Part shown: positions 44,859 through 54,042 of the stretch, one piece after another | How positions within the stretch are numbered: position 1 is the stretch's first letter | Layout of the letters: every line of letters begins with the position of its first letter | NCBI RefSeq assembly: GCF_030547425.1 | Contig: NZ_JAUORH010000009.1 | Location: 62,001 to 126,000, forward strand | Length of the DNA stretch: 64,000 nt | Origin: Tenacibaculum sp. 1_MG-2023 | GTDB taxonomy: Bacteria > Bacteroidota > Bacteroidia > Flavobacteriales > Flavobacteriaceae | Direction: 5' to 3' | Notes under the pieces: generated by a model | The model's database searches: none | What the model was told of the DNA's origin: nothing | What the model saw: only the letters and a program-made list of their open reading frames with translations | Translations under genes and position numbers: made by a program

Positions 44859-47800
44859 ATGAGATTTAACTGTTTCAAAAAAAGCTACTACTTATTTCTT
44901 TTTTTAACCATTACAACAGCTGTAATAGCACAAGAATCGGCTATAAATACTGATGCAAATGCCGATTTCCATAAAGCAATTCGTTTGTACAACAACAAAG
45001 CATATGCTGCTTCACAAGAACTTTTTCGTGAAGTTTCTATAAATTCTAAAAAGCATCATAATTTAAAAGCGGATGCTGACTATTATGATGCTATGTGTGC
45101 AATAAAATTACAACAAGATGATGCTGACTACAGAGTTAATCAATTTGTTGAAAATTACCCGTACAATAATAAAAAAGAGAAGGCTTTTTTAAATGTTGGT
45201 AATTATTATTTTGCTAACAGAAAAGCTGCTCATGCCCTGAAATGGTATCAAAAAGTAAATGAAAAACTACTGAGTCAAGAAGAAAAAAACGAACTCAATT
45301 ATAAAATGGGGTATGCTCTTTTAGTTTCTAACTACTTAAAAGATGCTAAGTCTCGTTTTCAAACTTTGTTAGGAAACCCTATTTATGGTAATGATGCTCG
45401 TTATTACTATGGATACATAGCCTATAAAGAAGAAAACTTTGGTGAAGCAGAAGACAATTTAAGTCAGTTAGCAAACGACGCTACCTACCAAGCAAAGGCA
45501 AATTACTATATTCTCGACATTAGTTTTAAAGCTGGACGATTCGATAAATCAATTCAAATTGGAGAGCAATTATTAAAATCTACGAAAGACCAAAAAGAGG
45601 TTTCAGAAATTTCTAAAATCGTAGGTGAAAGTTATTTCAATCTTAAAAAATATGAAAAAGCAATCCCCTATTTAAAAGCCTACAAAGGAAAAAATGGTCG
45701 ATGGACAAATACCGATTACTATTATTTAGGTTATGCTTACTACCAACAAAAAGATTATGAAACTGCTGTTAGTAATTTTAATAAAATTATTGGTGGTAAT
45801 AACAAAGTAGCACAAAATGCTTACTATCATTTAGGAGAGTGTTATTTAGAATTAGATAAAAAAACGGAAGCTTTAAACGCATTTAAAAATGCAAGTGAGA
45901 TGGATTTTGATGCTCAAATTACACAAAGTTCTTCTTTAAATTATGCGAAATTAAGTTACGAAGAAGGAAACCCGTATGAAAGTGTTCCTGATGTTTTAAA
46001 GGGCTTTTTAGCTAAATACCCAACATCTCCAAACACTGCTGAAATTAGTAATTTGTTAGTGACCTCATACTTGCATCAACGAGATTATCAAGGTGCTTTA
46101 GACTTTTTAAATACTTCAGAAACTCCAGAAAGCAAAAGCATTATCAATGAAGTTTCTTTATACAGAGGTATTCAATTATACAACGAAAATAAAATAACAG
46201 AAGCCAAACCATACTTTGTAAATGCAACTCAGTCAGAAAACACTACTGTGAGCAATAAAGCTGCTTACTGGTTGGCTGAAACCGAATATTCTTTAGGAAA
46301 TTATCAAAACGCTCTTAAACATTTCTTATCGGTTACTGATAAAAAAATTAAAGAAGCTAAGATGCTTAATTATCAAATTGGATACACAAACTTCAAACTA
46401 AAAAATTATCCTAATGCCGCAAAATACTTTCAGCAATTTTTAGAACAAAATTTGGATGACAACGATTTAAATGATGATGCTTCCAATCGCCTAGGAGATT
46501 CTTTTTATGCTTCAAAAAGCTACACAAATGCTATTAAGGCATATAATAAGGTAATTCAAGAAGGTGGTGTAGGATCTGATTATGCACAATATCAAACAGC
46601 TATGAGTAATGGTTTTTTAGGTAAAAATGATGTAAAAATCCAAAACCTTCAAACATTAATTAGTGACTACGATGGTTCTCAATTAAAAGACGACGCTTTA
46701 TTCCAATTGGCAACTACTCATACAACTATGAACAATGCTTCAAAAACACAAAAAGCTTATGAACGTTTACTAGCCAATCACCCAAAAAGCAATTACGTTC
46801 CAAATGTGTTGTTACGCCAAGGATTATTATACTATAGTAATAACAACAATAGAAAAGCTATTGAAAAGTATAAAGATGTTGTTGCGAAATACCCAAATTC
46901 AAACGAAGCAAAACAAGCAGTAAGTAACGTTAAAAACGTATATATCGATATTGGTAAAGTAGATGAATATGCGGCTTGGGTTCAAAACATACCTTTTGCC
47001 AATGTTACCAATGCAGAATTAGATAATGCAACCTATCAATCTGCTGAAAATAAGTTCCTAGAGAACAACAATAATAAAGCTATTGAAAGTTTTAATAAAT
47101 ATTTACAGCAATTCCCTAACGGAATTAATGCTTTAAAAACTCATTTTTACTTAGCACAAGCGTATAACAACATAAAGTTATTTGATAAAGCTATTCCTCA
47201 CTACACCTATGTAAACAAACAAACTAAGAGTGATTTTACAGAAGAATCTTTAACCAAGTTAGCTAATATTTATTTACAAAAAGAAGATTGGAGTAACGGT
47301 ATTTTAGTACTTCAACAGTTAGAAAAAGAAGCTAACTATCCTCAAAACATCATTTTTGCTCAAAGTAATTTAATGAAAGGGTACTATAAAAAAGATGATT
47401 ATAGTAATGCTATTGCCTATGCTGAAAAAGTGTTAGTTATAGGAAAGGTAGACACCAACATTGCTGAAGATGCTAAAATCATTTTAGCTCGTTCTTCATT
47501 TAAAAACAATGATTTTTTAACTGCTGAAGAATACTTTAATGAAGCTAGTAAAAAAGCTACCGGTGAACTGAAAGCTGAATGTTTATATTACAATGCTTTC
47601 TTTTTACATGAGAATAAAGAATACGAAGCTTCTACTAAAGCTGTACAAGATTTAATTGCTAACTACTCGTCATACAAATACTGGGGAGTTAAAAGTTATA
47701 TAATTATGGCAAAAAATTATTATGCCTTAAAAGATGCGTATCAAGCAACATATATCTTAGAAAATATCATCAAAAACTTTACACAGTATAAAGATGTTAT

Positions 47801-47879
47801 TGAAGAAGCTAAAAACGAGCTTCGTACTATTAAGAATAAAGAAGCAAAAACAAACGAATCAGTAACTACCCAAAACTAA
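44859..47879 (+). CDS. Long TPR-repeat protein, exported
   Basis: 1006 residues with a signal peptide ('LFLFLTITTAVIAQ'). Nearly all of the length is tetratricopeptide repeats, e.g. 'DYYYLGYAYYQQKDYETAVSNFNKII', 'AYYHLGECYLELDKKTEALNAFKNA', 'RLGDSFYASKSYTNAIKAYNKVI', 'LLRQGLLYYSNNNNRKAIEKYKDVVAKYP'. It is likely a periplasmic scaffold. It is 27 bases upstream of an outer-membrane barrel gene and divergent to ftsE; the pair is probably one unit in envelope or cell division work. Function is inferred only from the neighbours. Confidence 0.88.
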   Translation: MRFNCFKKSYYLFLFLTITTAVIAQESAINTDANADFHKAIRLYNNKAYAASQELFREVSINSKKHHNLKADADYYDAMCAIKLQQDDADYRVNQFVENYPYNNKKEKAFLNVGNYYFANRKAAHALKWYQKVNEKLLSQEEKNELNYKMGYALLVSNYLKDAKSRFQTLLGNPIYGNDARYYYGYIAYKEENFGEAEDNLSQLANDATYQAKANYYILDISFKAGRFDKSIQIGEQLLKSTKDQKEVSEISKIVGESYFNLKKYEKAIPYLKAYKGKNGRWTNTDYYYLGYAYYQQKDYETAVSNFNKIIGGNNKVAQNAYYHLGECYLELDKKTEALNAFKNASEMDFDAQITQSSSLNYAKLSYEEGNPYESVPDVLKGFLAKYPTSPNTAEISNLLVTSYLHQRDYQGALDFLNTSETPESKSIINEVSLYRGIQLYNENKITEAKPYFVNATQSENTTVSNKAAYWLAETEYSLGNYQNALKHFLSVTDKKIKEAKMLNYQIGYTNFKLKNYPNAAKYFQQFLEQNLDDNDLNDDASNRLGDSFYASKSYTNAIKAYNKVIQEGGVGSDYAQYQTAMSNGFLGKNDVKIQNLQTLISDYDGSQLKDDALFQLATTHTTMNNASKTQKAYERLLANHPKSNYVPNVLLRQGLLYYSNNNNRKAIEKYKDVVAKYPNSNEAKQAVSNVKNVYIDIGKVDEYAAWVQNIPFANVTNAELDNATYQSAENKFLENNNNKAIESFNKYLQQFPNGINALKTHFYLAQAYNNIKLFDKAIPHYTYVNKQTKSDFTEESLTKLANIYLQKEDWSNGILVLQQLEKEANYPQNIIFAQSNLMKGYYKKDDYSNAIAYAEKVLVIGKVDTNIAEDAKIILARSSFKNNDFLTAEEYFNEASKKATGELKAECLYYNAFFLHENKEYEASTKAVQDLIANYSSYKYWGVKSYIIMAKNYYALKDAYQATYILENIIKNFTQYKDVIEEAKNELRTIKNKEAKTNESVTTQN

Positions 47880-47918
47880 AATTTGTTAATAACAAACGAA
47901 AGTTAAATGACTAGATCG

Positions 47919-49700
47919 ATGAAAAAGCACTTAAGTTTACTTGTTTTATTTATAGTAGCATATACAAATGCACAAGAGAAAAATGCAACTAACAAAGCTA
48001 AAGACACAATTATAAAAACCGAAGTTGTAAATGTTGTAACTTCATATGTTCCTAAAATTACTGATGCCTTTAAAATAAAACAAAAACCAGTAATTGAACA
48101 CACAAAAGAAACTCAGAAAAAAGCTTTAGAATACCAAATATTTTCAGCTCCTGTTGCATCTACCTTTATTCCTAAAAGCGGAACAATGAAAAAAGTTGAC
48201 TTAGGTAAAAGAGAAAAGTTATACCCTAACTATGTATCGGTTGGTTTTGGAAATGTTCTTTCCCCTTTTTTAGAAGCGTACGTAAGGCGTAGTGAAAGCT
48301 ATAATAGTGAATTAACCGCACATTTAAAGTTCCTATTATCATCTGACCCCGTAGCAAATACTGAATTAAGCAGTACTTTTTATAATATTGACCTAAACTT
48401 AAACTACACCCAACAAGAACGTTATTTTCAGTGGTCAGCAGGTATAAGTGCTGAGAAAGATAAATATAACTGGTATGGTTTACCTACAAATATAACGTTT
48501 ACAGAAGCTACGTTAAGTGCTATTGAAGAAGCTCAAAGTTACAACCATGTAAAAATATTTGGACAAATAAAACCAGATGATTCTTTTTTAGATGAAGCTA
48601 ACGGGGCAATCGCTTTTTTCTCTGACTCATTTGAAAGTGCGGAATTTTTAGTTGACGGTAATGCAGAATTTCGACTTCCTTTAAATAATTTTCATCGTCA
48701 ATTAAACGATTTGTATATAAATACCACCCTAAACTACTTAGGTGGTTCATACGCTTATGGTGATGATGCTATTACGCCTATAGATTACAAGTTTATTACA
48801 TTAGGAGTACACCCAACTTACAAATTCAATGTACAAGATTTAGCGATTCAATTAGGAGCAAAAAGCTACTTTTCAATGGACACAGAAAATAGCGAAAATA
48901 ACTTTTTCATCTACCCTGATGTAAAGATTTCTTATCCTATAGTAAAAGAACTTGCAAATGTATTTGTTGGTGCTTCTGGTGATTTAACCACAAATATGTA
49001 TCAATCTTTTACAGATGACAACCCTTATTTGTCTCCTACTCTTGACATGAGACAAACTAATAAAAAGTTTGATGCTTTTGGAGGAATTAGAGGTAAACTA
49101 AACCATCAGTTTAGTTATAATGTGAAAGTAAGTTATGCTGATATTGAAAATAATCCATTTTTTGTATTAAATCAATCAAAATCTGATGGTTCTAATATTG
49201 CTGGAGCTAACGGATTTACTTTTTACGGATATGAATATGGGAACTCTTTTAAAGTTCTATATGACGATATTAAACTGATGACCTTCTTTGGTGAAGTTGC
49301 CTTTGATGGTATTAAAAACCTTACTGTTGGAGCCAATGCTCAGTTCAATAAATTTACCTTAACCAATGAAACAGAAGCTTGGAATACTCCTGAGATAAAA
49401 GGTGAAGTCTTCGGAACTTATAAAACCAACAAATGGTTTGCAGGTGCTAATTTATATTTTGTAGGGAATCGTAAAGGAAGAGTTTACGGTACTTTACCTG
49501 CTAACACCTTTACCTCAATAGACTTAAAAAGTTATTTTGATGTAAACTTTAACGGAGGCTATCATTTTGATGATTCTTTCTCTGTGTTCTTAAACTTAAA
49601 TAATGTTTTAAACAACAGTTACCAACGACTTAACAACTTTAATGTACAAGGATTTCAAGCAATGGGAGGTTTAACTTGGAAGTTTGACACCTTATTCTAA
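47919..49700 (+). CDS. Outer-membrane beta-barrel protein (TonB-receptor-like, no plug)
   Basis: 593 residues from ATG 47919 (MKKHLSLLVLFIVAYTNAQ, signal peptide); a start at 47907 would add four residues. After a short linker the protein is a series of amphipathic strands ('NYVSVGFGNVLSPFLEAYVRRS', 'YSVGFG'-like repeats, 'LKSYFDVNFNGGYHFDDSFSVFLNLNNVLNNSYQRLNNFNVQGFQAMGGLTWKFDTLF'), with the TonB-receptor style C-terminal strand and final F. The plug domain is absent. It follows the TPR gene in the same operon. Confidence 0.85.
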   Translation: MKKHLSLLVLFIVAYTNAQEKNATNKAKDTIIKTEVVNVVTSYVPKITDAFKIKQKPVIEHTKETQKKALEYQIFSAPVASTFIPKSGTMKKVDLGKREKLYPNYVSVGFGNVLSPFLEAYVRRSESYNSELTAHLKFLLSSDPVANTELSSTFYNIDLNLNYTQQERYFQWSAGISAEKDKYNWYGLPTNITFTEATLSAIEEAQSYNHVKIFGQIKPDDSFLDEANGAIAFFSDSFESAEFLVDGNAEFRLPLNNFHRQLNDLYINTTLNYLGGSYAYGDDAITPIDYKFITLGVHPTYKFNVQDLAIQLGAKSYFSMDTENSENNFFIYPDVKISYPIVKELANVFVGASGDLTTNMYQSFTDDNPYLSPTLDMRQTNKKFDAFGGIRGKLNHQFSYNVKVSYADIENNPFFVLNQSKSDGSNIAGANGFTFYGYEYGNSFKVLYDDIKLMTFFGEVAFDGIKNLTVGANAQFNKFTLTNETEAWNTPEIKGEVFGTYKTNKWFAGANLYFVGNRKGRVYGTLPANTFTSIDLKSYFDVNFNGGYHFDDSFSVFLNLNNVLNNSYQRLNNFNVQGFQAMGGLTWKFDTLF

Positions 49701-49720
49701 AAATTAAAATATAAAACTTA

Positions 49721-49752
49721 CATTTAGGGTATTAAAATTAACACCCTAAATG
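49721..49752 (+). promoter_or_regulatory. Hairpin that covers the start codon of the M28 peptidase gene
   Basis: CATTTAGGGT (49721-49730) pairs perfectly with ACCCTAAATG (49743-49752) over a 12-base loop. The last three bases are the ATG, so in mRNA the start would be buried in the stem. Confidence 0.6.
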
Positions 49753-51189
49753 AAAAAAATAACTTTTTTACTACTTACAAGCATTGCTTTATTTGCCTGT
49801 AAAACAGAACAAAAACAGACGACAACTACTTCGAAAAACTATACTGAAGCAAACTATCAACAAGACTCTACACAAATAAAAAAACTATTTAGCACAGCAC
49901 TTACCGAAGGTAAATCGTACGAATGGTTACGTGATTTAACACAAAACATCGGAAGTCGTTTATCTGGATCAGAAGGAGCAGCTAAATCAGTTATTTGGGG
50001 AGAAAAACTCATGAAAGAAGTTGGTTTAGACTCTGTTTGGCTACAACCTGTTATGGTACCTCATTGGGTTCGAGGAGAAAAAGAAGTTGCTAATTATGAG
50101 TTTAACGGAGAAAAAATAAACGTTCCTATTTGTGCTTTAGGAGGCTCAATTCCAACACCTTCTAACGGAATTACTGCAGAAGTTATCGAAGTTAAAAACA
50201 TTGAAGAAGCTAAAAAATTAGGAGACAATGCCAATGGTAAAATTGTTTTCTTTAACGGTGCTTTCGATAATACCTTAATCAATACATTTCGTGCCTATGG
50301 CGGTTGTGTAGCGCAACGCTTTGCAGGTGCCGCTGCTGTTGGAAAATTTGGAGCTAAAGGAGTTATTGTTCGTTCTATGACCAATGGAATCGATGATTAT
50401 CCACACACAGGCTCTATGGGGTACGGTGATATTCCGCAAGAAGAATACATTCCTGCTGCTGCAATTAGTTCTCGTGCTGCAGAGAATTTAAGTAAACATT
50501 TAAAAGGAAAACCTAACCTACAGTTTTATTTTAAACAAAGTTGTGAGAGTTTACCTGATGCCCCTTCACATAATGTTGTTGGTGAAATAAAAGGAAGTGA
50601 ATTTCCTGATAAAATTATGGTAATTGGTGGACATTTAGATTCTTGGGATTTAGGAGAAGGAGCACATGATGATGGAACAGGAATTGTACAGTCTTTAGAA
50701 GTTGCATATCTATTAAAAAAGAATAATATTCAACCAAAAAACACCATCCGTATCGTATTTTTCATGAACGAAGAAAACGGTTTACGTGGCGCAACTGAAT
50801 ATGCTCGTTTAGCTAAGGAAAATAAGGAACTACATATTGGAGCTTTAGAGTCTGATGCAGGTGGACACACACCTAGAGGTTTTTCTATCGATGCCAATGA
50901 AAGAAACTTACAACTTGTACAAAGCTGGAAAAAACTCTTAGCACCATACGGGTTACATGATATTACTGCTGGAGGTGGCGGTGCAGACATCGGACCTTTA
51001 AAAGATGACCATGTTACCTTAGTGGGGTACCGACCAGACTCACAACGTTATTTCGATTATCATCATGCGGCAACAGACACATTTGATAAAGTAAATAAAC
51101 GCGAATTAGAATTAGGTAGTGCCTCTATGGCTAGTATTGTGTATTTAATGGATAAATACTTATACAACAAAGAAACATTAAAACCTTAA
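49750..51189 (+). CDS. M28-family metallopeptidase (carboxypeptidase Q-like) lipoprotein
   Basis: 479 residues, SpII signal 'FLLLTSIALFACKTEQ'. PA-like insert about 150-270, then the M28 catalytic core: 'MVIGGHLDSWDLGEGAHDDGTGIVQS' (metal ligands H and D), 'IVFFMNEENGLRGATEYA' (general base E), 'ALESDAGGHTPRG', and a final His in 'YFDYHHAATDTFDKVN'. Di-zinc exopeptidase acting outside the cytoplasm. Its start codon lies in a hairpin. Confidence 0.92.
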   Translation: MKKITFLLLTSIALFACKTEQKQTTTTSKNYTEANYQQDSTQIKKLFSTALTEGKSYEWLRDLTQNIGSRLSGSEGAAKSVIWGEKLMKEVGLDSVWLQPVMVPHWVRGEKEVANYEFNGEKINVPICALGGSIPTPSNGITAEVIEVKNIEEAKKLGDNANGKIVFFNGAFDNTLINTFRAYGGCVAQRFAGAAAVGKFGAKGVIVRSMTNGIDDYPHTGSMGYGDIPQEEYIPAAAISSRAAENLSKHLKGKPNLQFYFKQSCESLPDAPSHNVVGEIKGSEFPDKIMVIGGHLDSWDLGEGAHDDGTGIVQSLEVAYLLKKNNIQPKNTIRIVFFMNEENGLRGATEYARLAKENKELHIGALESDAGGHTPRGFSIDANERNLQLVQSWKKLLAPYGLHDITAGGGGADIGPLKDDHVTLVGYRPDSQRYFDYHHAATDTFDKVNKRELELGSASMASIVYLMDKYLYNKETLKP

Positions 51190-51202
51190 AAATCGTATAA
51201 GG

Positions 51203-51454
51203 GTGAGTAGTAGATTAAACAAAGAATACTTTGATACTAAAAGAAAACACAAAGAAAGTTATAGAAAAAAGAAACTCACTTTTAAAAAAGCTATTTTTAA
51301 TTTAATTATCACCTTTGTTATAATTGTCCTATATAATATTTTTAATAACTATTTATCTAAAAAGGCTGAACAGAATAAAAAAGAAGACTCTTCATGCTTA
51401 TATATTAACCCAGTAATAAACTCAGTTAATGAATACATTAATATTAGTGCTTAG
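51203..51454 (+). CDS. Small single-pass membrane protein, unknown
   Basis: 83 residues from a GTG. Very basic N-terminal half ('KEYFDTKRKHKESYRKKKLTFKK'), one hydrophobic helix ('AIFNLIITFVIIVLYNIFNNYL') and a short tail. It begins 13 bases after the peptidase gene and overlaps the DoxX gene by 26 bases. No family recognised; the GTG start and overlap make it uncertain. Confidence 0.5.
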   Translation: MSSRLNKEYFDTKRKHKESYRKKKLTFKKAIFNLIITFVIIVLYNIFNNYLSKKAEQNKKEDSSCLYINPVINSVNEYINISA

Positions 51455-51788
51455 GATTATTTTCGGAATATTTTTTGCCTTTGCAGGAATTATGCACTTT
51501 GTAAAGCCTAAAATTTTCAATCGATTCATCCCTAATTTTCTTCCCAAATTAGTTGTAAACTATATAGCTGGTTTATTAGAATTGGCAATTGGTATTGGGT
51601 TATTAGTTAATCAAACTACCAAACAAGCAGCTTTAGCTATGTTTGTATTAATGTTGATTTTTTTACCTATTCATATTTGGGATGTTTTTAGAGAAAAACC
51701 TGCCATTGGTTCTAAAAAAATAGCCATTATTAGAGTTCCTCTTCAGTTTTTACTGTTATACATTGCCTATTTGATTTACATATACTGA
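51429..51788 (+). CDS. DoxX-like membrane protein
   Basis: 119 residues with four hydrophobic helices: 'LILVLRIIFGIFFAFAGIMHFVKP', 'LVVNYIAGLLELAIGIGLLV', 'AALAMFVLMLIFLPIHIW', 'VPLQFLLLYIAYLIYIY'. The 'G-x-x-H-F' and 'LLELAIGIGLL' patterns fit the DoxX family. Its TGA overlaps the ATG of the next gene (TGATG), so they are coupled. Confidence 0.85.
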   Translation: MNTLILVLRIIFGIFFAFAGIMHFVKPKIFNRFIPNFLPKLVVNYIAGLLELAIGIGLLVNQTTKQAALAMFVLMLIFLPIHIWDVFREKPAIGSKKIAIIRVPLQFLLLYIAYLIYIY

Positions 51789-53401
51789 TGAAAAAAACAC
51801 TACTTACTCTACTCGCTTTTAGTCTGCTATTTTCTTGTAAACAAAAAGAAAAAATAGATACTATTGTTATTAATTCCAATACCTATACAGTAAACTCTAA
51901 TTTTGATACTGCTGAAAGTTTCGCTATTAAAGATGGAAAATTTATAGCCATAGGAAACAATAAAGAAATACAAGAAAAATATACAGCATTAAACATTATT
52001 AATGCTAAAAACAAACCGATTTACCCAGGCTTTATCGATGCACATTGTCATTTTTATGGCTTAGGGTTACAACAACAAAAAGTAGACTTAGTTGGTACTA
52101 AAAGTTATGATGAAGTACTACAACGCATAATCAATTTTCAAAAAGAAAAGAATACTACTTACATTACAGGTCGCGGTTGGGATCAAAATGATTGGGAAGT
52201 AAAAGAATTTCCTACCAAAGAAAAATTGGATAGTATATTTCCAAATACACCTGTTGCTATTCGTAGAATTGATGGTCATGCAATGTTAGTCAATCAAGCT
52301 ACTATTGATTTAGCTGGAATTACTATCGATTCTAAAATAGACGGAGGAGAGTTTATAAAAAAAGATGGAAAGTTAACAGGAGTACTTATTGATAATGCAA
52401 TGAATTTTATCAATATTCCAAAACCTTCAAAACAAGCACAAATTCAAGCCTTAAAAGATGCTGAAAAAATCTGTTTCAATTTAGGACTTACCACGGTTGA
52501 TGATGCTGGGTTAGATAAACAGGTAATTGAATTGATTGACAGCTTACAACAATCAGGTGATTTAAAAATGCGTGTGTACGTAATGATTTCTAATAATCAA
52601 GAAAACCTTGACTATTACCTAAACAAAGGTGTTATAAAAACTGATAGATTAAATGTTCGTTCTGTAAAAGTATATGCTGATGGTGCTCTAGGATCACGTG
52701 GTGCAACTCTTAAAAATGAATACTCTGACAAAAAAGGGCGTTTTGGAACTTTGGTAAACTCTTATGAGAACTTACAGAAAGTAGCTAAGAGAATTGCAGC
52801 TTCCGACTATCAAATGAATACACATGCAATTGGTGACTCTGCCAATTATGTGATGTTAAAAACCTATAACGAAGTATTAAAAGACAAAATCGACAGACGT
52901 TGGCGTATTGAGCACGCTCAAATAGTAGATGTAAAAGATTTTAATCTATTCAAAAATATACTTCCATCTATACAACCAACACATGCCACTTCTGATATGT
53001 ACTGGGCTGAAGACCGTGTAGGATCAGATAGAATTAAAGGTGCTTATGCTTATAATGACTTATTAAAAGAATATGGAAAAGTAGCTTTAGGTACCGATTT
53101 TCCTATTGAACATGTAAGTCCATTATATACATTTTATGCAGCAACCATCAGAAAAGATTTAAAAGGTTATCCCGAAAAAGGTTATCAAATGAGCAATGCA
53201 TTATCAAGAAAAAATGCCTTAAAAGGAATGACTATTTGGAATGCTTATGCAAATTTTGAAGAAAACGAAAAAGGAAGTATAGAAGTTGGTAAGGTAGCTG
53301 ATTTTATCATTTTAGACAAAGACATCATGAAAATCGACGGAAAAGAAATTCCTAATACAAAAGTTTTAGCAACCTATATTAATGGTGAAAAAGTGAATTA
53401 A
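51788..53401 (+). CDS. Amidohydrolase (YtcJ/NfdA-like), lipoprotein
   Basis: 537 residues, SpII signal 'LLAFSLLFSCKQKEK'. Amidohydrolase-3 type fold: 'YPGFIDAHCHFYGLG' (HxH metal ligands), 'GRGWDQNDWE', 'VKVYADGALGSRGATL', 'MNTHAIGDSANYVM' (His), 'RWRIEHAQIVD' (His), 'ALGTDFPIEHVSPLYTFYAA' (Asp). Hydrolyses an amide or formamide bond; substrate unknown. Overlaps the DoxX gene by one base. Confidence 0.9.
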   Translation: MKKTLLTLLAFSLLFSCKQKEKIDTIVINSNTYTVNSNFDTAESFAIKDGKFIAIGNNKEIQEKYTALNIINAKNKPIYPGFIDAHCHFYGLGLQQQKVDLVGTKSYDEVLQRIINFQKEKNTTYITGRGWDQNDWEVKEFPTKEKLDSIFPNTPVAIRRIDGHAMLVNQATIDLAGITIDSKIDGGEFIKKDGKLTGVLIDNAMNFINIPKPSKQAQIQALKDAEKICFNLGLTTVDDAGLDKQVIELIDSLQQSGDLKMRVYVMISNNQENLDYYLNKGVIKTDRLNVRSVKVYADGALGSRGATLKNEYSDKKGRFGTLVNSYENLQKVAKRIAASDYQMNTHAIGDSANYVMLKTYNEVLKDKIDRRWRIEHAQIVDVKDFNLFKNILPSIQPTHATSDMYWAEDRVGSDRIKGAYAYNDLLKEYGKVALGTDFPIEHVSPLYTFYAATIRKDLKGYPEKGYQMSNALSRKNALKGMTIWNAYANFEENEKGSIEVGKVADFIILDKDIMKIDGKEIPNTKVLATYINGEKVN

Positions 53402-53405
53402 AAAC

Positions 53406-53431
53406 GCATCTTTTTCTATTCGTTGTAGTCT
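53406..53431 (+). promoter_or_regulatory. ECF-type promoter in front of the DUF3703 gene
   Basis: GCATCTTTTT (53406-53415), 12 bases, then GTCT (53428-53431). The same two blocks with the same spacing stand in front of the metallothionein-like gene. 25 bases from GTCT to the ATG. Confidence 0.65.
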
Positions 53432-53452
53432 GATTTACAAAATCAATAAATC

Positions 53453-53788
53453 ATGACACAACTACAACGAAAACAACAATTTTACAAACAATTAATTTTA
53501 GCTAAAAAGGCACTTAAAAGCAAACACTTTAAGGTGTCTTTTTATCATTTAGAGAATACTCATATTTTAGGACAAAAACATGTTTACAGACACACTTTAT
53601 CTCATTACTGGATGTTAGTCCACGGAATAAAAACACATAGTCTTAAAGAAGTTATTGGGCAACTTTTTAGAATTATCGCTTCAGTCTTATTTACCTTATT
53701 TTGGGTTCCTAAAGGAAATACAGGTGGCTCTAATATATCTGCAACTAAACCTATTCCTGTTAGAAAAGAACTTCAAAAATATTTTTAA
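53453..53788 (+). CDS. DUF3703 domain-containing protein
   Basis: 111 residues: 'KQLILAKKALKSKHFKVSFYHLENTHILGQKHVYRHTLSHYWMLVHGIKTHSLKEVIGQLFRIIASVLFTLFWVPKGNTGGSNISA'-type sequence matches DUF3703 ('HLENTHILGQ', 'H...LSHYWML', 'WVPKGNTGG'). His-rich N-terminal half and a hydrophobic centre. DUF3703 genes tend to be found with metal-stress genes (from memory). Neighbours: ECF-type promoter upstream, metallothionein-like gene and sigZ downstream. Confidence 0.85.
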   Translation: MTQLQRKQQFYKQLILAKKALKSKHFKVSFYHLENTHILGQKHVYRHTLSHYWMLVHGIKTHSLKEVIGQLFRIIASVLFTLFWVPKGNTGGSNISATKPIPVRKELQKYF

Positions 53789-53796
53789 CAATAAAT

Positions 53797-53822
53797 GCAT
53801 CTTTTTACGCTTTTTCTAGTCT
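53797..53822 (+). promoter_or_regulatory. ECF-type promoter in front of the metallothionein-like gene
   Basis: GCATCTTTTT (53797-53806), 12 bases, GTCT (53819-53822); matches the element at 53406-53431 in both blocks and spacing. 32 bases to the ATG. Confidence 0.65.
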
Positions 53823-53850
53823 ACTACACAAACACAAAACATATAATATC

Positions 53851-53955
53851 ATGAAAAATAACAATCAATGCACTTGTACTTGCGAAGGGTGTAAAACAAA
53901 TGACTGTTCAAACTGTACTTGTAACAACTGTACATGCAACAACTGTAACTGTTAA
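53851..53955 (+). CDS. Metallothionein-like Cys-rich peptide
   Basis: 34 residues with 11 Cys (positions 7, 9, 11, 14, 19, 22, 24, 27, 29, 32, 34), in C-x-C and C-x2-C spacing; the rest is mainly Asn, Thr and Lys. No aromatic residues. This suggests a metal-thiolate cluster protein. It has its own ECF-type promoter and stands between the DUF3703 gene and sigZ. Found by hand; too short for usual gene callers. Confidence 0.78.
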   Translation: MKNNNQCTCTCEGCKTNDCSNCTCNNCTCNNCNC

Positions 53956-53980
53956 TTAAATCAACTCTTTAATATTTTGT

Positions 53981-54027
53981 CACGCTAAATAAAAATAAAT
54001 GTTTGTTTTTATTCAACGTGGCATTTT
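53981..54027 (+). terminator. Hairpin between the Cys-rich gene and sigZ
   Basis: CACG-CT-AAATAAAAA ... TTTTTATT-CAA-CGTG followed by GCATTTTT. A weak terminator; it may also separate sigZ expression from the upstream gene. Confidence 0.45.
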
Positions 54028-54042
54028 TCGTAAATTTATAGG

